From positions 1 through 8,094 of the forward strand of contig NZ_JBNATX010000056.1 in assembly GCF_049701115.1 (NCBI RefSeq): a stretch of 8,094 bases of DNA, read 5' to 3'. The DNA comes from Thermoanaerobacter sp049701115 (GTDB lineage: Bacteria > Bacillota > Thermoanaerobacteria > Thermoanaerobacterales > Thermoanaerobacteraceae). Both the position numbers and the translations under genes were made by a program. Below the pieces are notes generated by a model. It did not search any database. It was not told where the DNA came from and worked only from the letters and a program-made list of their open reading frames with translations. The first letter of the stretch is position 1, and every line of letters starts with the position of its first letter. This document shows, piece after piece, positions 6,940 to 8,094 of the stretch.

Positions 6940-6945
6940 AGGAAT

Positions 6946-7851
6946 ATGTCAGTAAAAATTGAAAAAATAAACTTTTCTGGATGGGAGAACAGCATAAGAC
7001 TTTCAAATGGCATTATTGATGTTGTGGCGACCACAGATATAGGGCCCAGAATCGTGAGATTTGGATTTGAGGAAGATGCAAACGAGTTTAATTTAGATCC
7101 AAGGACTCTTGGATTAAAAGGAGGAGAAGAGTTCAGGTTTTACGGTGGCCACCGGCTATGGCACAGTCCTGAAGATAGAAAGAGAACCTACGTACCAGAT
7201 AATGACCCTGTTGATTGGCATGAAATAGAAAATGGGATAAGGCTTATTCAGAAGCCTGAAAAATGGGTAAACACGCAGAAACAAATTGATATAATATTAA
7301 GCCCTGATGAGAGCAAAGTTAGGCTTATACACAGGATAACTAATCTTGGAGCATGGCCTATTGAACTTTCAGCATGGACAATAACAGTACTTTCTACAGA
7401 AGGCATCGAAATAATTCCTCAACCAAATAAAAATACAGATTTACTTCCCAATAGGCAAATTGTGCTCTGGCCTTATTCTAAAATGAATGATAAAAGGGTT
7501 TACTGGGGAGAAAAATATATTGCTTTAAGACAGGACCCAAACAATAAAGAACCTTTTAAGTTGGGTATCAACAATCAGGAGGGTTGGGCTGCTTATATAA
7601 GAGAAGGACACCTTTTTATAAAAAGATATTACCCAAAGGAGAGTGCAACATATCCTGACTTTGGTGTATCTTTTGAAACATATATAAACGACTGGATGCT
7701 TGAAATAGAAACATTAAGTCCTTTAACAAAACTTAAGCCCGGTGAAACAGTTGAACACATTGAAGAATGGGAGCTTTATGAGGGAGTATATGTAAAGGAT
7801 ATAGATGAAGATGTGTTTGATGAAATTGCAAATAAGTATTGCAGGAAGTAA
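6946..7851 (+). CDS. DUF4380-like protein with galactose-mutarotase-type fold
   Basis: A 301-residue cytoplasmic protein with no signal peptide or membrane segment. It is predicted to be mostly beta-strand, in the style of the galactose mutarotase-like superfamily. I assign it to the DUF4380 type by overall pattern: an N-terminal IGPRIVRFG stretch (32-40), GGHRLWHSPE (67-76), a central RITNLG (130-135) and a late LEIETLSPL (252-260). H69, H73 and E255 are plausible active-site residues, because classical mutarotases use a His and a Glu, but this mapping is inference. Its place as the last gene of a galactose operon that lacks a classical galM suggests a mutarotase or another sugar-anomer or sugar-binding role. 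Overall sequence does not resemble E. coli GalM closely. The start is well supported by AAGGAGG 6 nt upstream. Family moderately sure, function open. Confidence 0.7.
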   Translation: MSVKIEKINFSGWENSIRLSNGIIDVVATTDIGPRIVRFGFEEDANEFNLDPRTLGLKGGEEFRFYGGHRLWHSPEDRKRTYVPDNDPVDWHEIENGIRLIQKPEKWVNTQKQIDIILSPDESKVRLIHRITNLGAWPIELSAWTITVLSTEGIEIIPQPNKNTDLLPNRQIVLWPYSKMNDKRVYWGEKYIALRQDPNNKEPFKLGINNQEGWAAYIREGHLFIKRYYPKESATYPDFGVSFETYINDWMLEIETLSPLTKLKPGETVEHIEEWELYEGVYVKDIDEDVFDEIANKYCRK

Positions 7852-7899
7852 GAGGAATAAGAAACTTTATAAAAAAATTTAATAAATTTAGGCTAAGAA

Positions 7900-7928
7900 G
7901 AAGGAATTTTTAAATTTATGGCGAATAT
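7900..7928 (+). promoter_or_regulatory. Second sigma-H-like promoter, reading out of the window
   Basis: GAAGGAATT (7900-7908), an 11-nt spacer and GGCGAATAT (7920-7928) again match the sigma-H consensus, with the same spacing as the element at 1763-1791. The 0A-box core is changed to TGGCGAA. It starts 48 nt after the stop of the DUF4380-like gene, and no gene follows within the window. It should therefore drive a gene beyond position 8094, with a leader of at least about 160 nt. Called by consensus and by its similarity to the first copy. Confidence 0.5.
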
Positions 7929-7953
7929 ATAAATGTAGAGTTAGTTAAAATAA
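7900..7953 (+). repeat. Copy B of the ~55-bp promoter-containing repeat
   Basis: Partner of 1763-1817, in the same orientation and also just after the end of a transcription unit. The downstream part GAGTTAGTTAAAATAA (7938-7953) matches copy A, although the eight bases between the -10 and this block differ. That pattern fits two separately conserved blocks better than a recent duplication. Confidence 0.5.
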
Positions 7954-8020
7954 AAAAGAAAGTACGAAAAATAAGTATAGCCAGCAGACAATTGAAAATG
8001 TTTCCTAAACTTTGTTCCAA

Positions 8021-8055
8021 AGAAGGGGGCGAAAACAAATATAATGCTCCCATCT
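8021..8055 (+). other. Hairpin in the downstream intergenic region
   Basis: GGGGGC (8025-8030) pairs with GCTCCC (8046-8051), using one G-U. After one A-A mismatch, AGA (8021-8023) pairs with TCT (8053-8055). The result is nine pairs around a 15-nt loop. The first T-run (8066-8072) starts 10 nt after the stem, too far for a normal intrinsic terminator. The loop contains TATAAT (8040-8045) without a well-spaced -35. This may be a leader structure of the next transcript; its role is unknown. Confidence 0.35.
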
Positions 8056-8074
8056 GTCAAGACAATTTTTTTAA

Positions 8075-8091
8075 AAATCTAAGTTAGATTT
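8075..8091. promoter_or_regulatory. Perfect 17-bp palindrome, candidate operator
   Basis: AAATCTAAGTTAGATTT is two exact 8-bp inverted arms around a central G. It directly follows a run of seven T's and lies at the very end of the window, downstream of the sigma-H-like promoter at 7900-7928. Its length and symmetry suit a dimeric repressor site for the next gene. It does not match an operator consensus that I recognise, and it differs from the dyads in the galT leader, so a different regulator is likely. Confidence 0.4.
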
Positions 8092-8094
8092 GTG

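Noticed and set aside
7871..7890. AAATTT inverted repeats after the last gene as a terminator
   Set aside because: The stem contains no G or C and would be unstable, especially in a thermophile. No convincing intrinsic terminator was found after the GH20 gene or after the DUF4380-like gene.
7992..8007. CcpA cre-like sequence (TTGAAAATGTTTCCTA)
   Set aside because: It has two mismatches at conserved positions, including the central CG, and sits away from any gene start in the window. Too weak to call.

Overview
The window is AT-rich, with G+C in the mid-to-upper 30s by eye. It carries six tightly packed genes, all on the + strand, with strong Shine-Dalgarno sites. The protein style and the class II (Firmicutes-type) galactose-1-phosphate uridylyltransferase suggest a low-G+C, probably thermophilic, anaerobic clostridium. 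Thermoanaerobacter or a close relative is my best guess, from recognition rather than a search.

Layout: (1) 24-1745, a cytoplasmic GH20-type beta-N-acetylhexosaminidase-like enzyme, preceded by 23 nt that hold only its ribosome-binding site. (2) 1746-1972, a 227-nt regulatory gap with a sigma-H-like promoter, two imperfect AT-rich palindromes and a long imperfect hairpin. (3) 1973-6917, a compact galactose operon galT-galK-galE followed by a ROK-family repressor; gaps are 13, 4 and about 8-14 nt. (4) 6946-7851, a DUF4380-like protein with a galactose-mutarotase-type fold, probably the last gene of the operon. (5) 7852-8094, a gene-free end with a second sigma-H-like promoter of the same geometry, a hairpin and a perfect 17-bp palindrome. 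These probably control a gene beyond the window.

How the genes work together: GalK makes galactose 1-phosphate, GalT exchanges it with UDP-glucose to give UDP-galactose and glucose 1-phosphate, and GalE regenerates UDP-glucose. Together they form the Leloir pathway. The ROK protein keeps its DNA-binding and sugar/zinc residues but has lost the N-terminal phosphate-binding motif of ROK kinases, so it is probably a sugar-responsive repressor of this operon. No classical galM is present; the DUF4380 protein sits where a mutarotase would be useful. No transporter or galactosidase gene is in the window.

Nothing here is clearly a new biological system. The points most worth following are the repeated promoter-plus-downstream element, the structured galT leader, the DUF4380 protein as a possible unrecognised mutarotase or sugar-processing enzyme, and the GH20 subfamily beside galactose genes.
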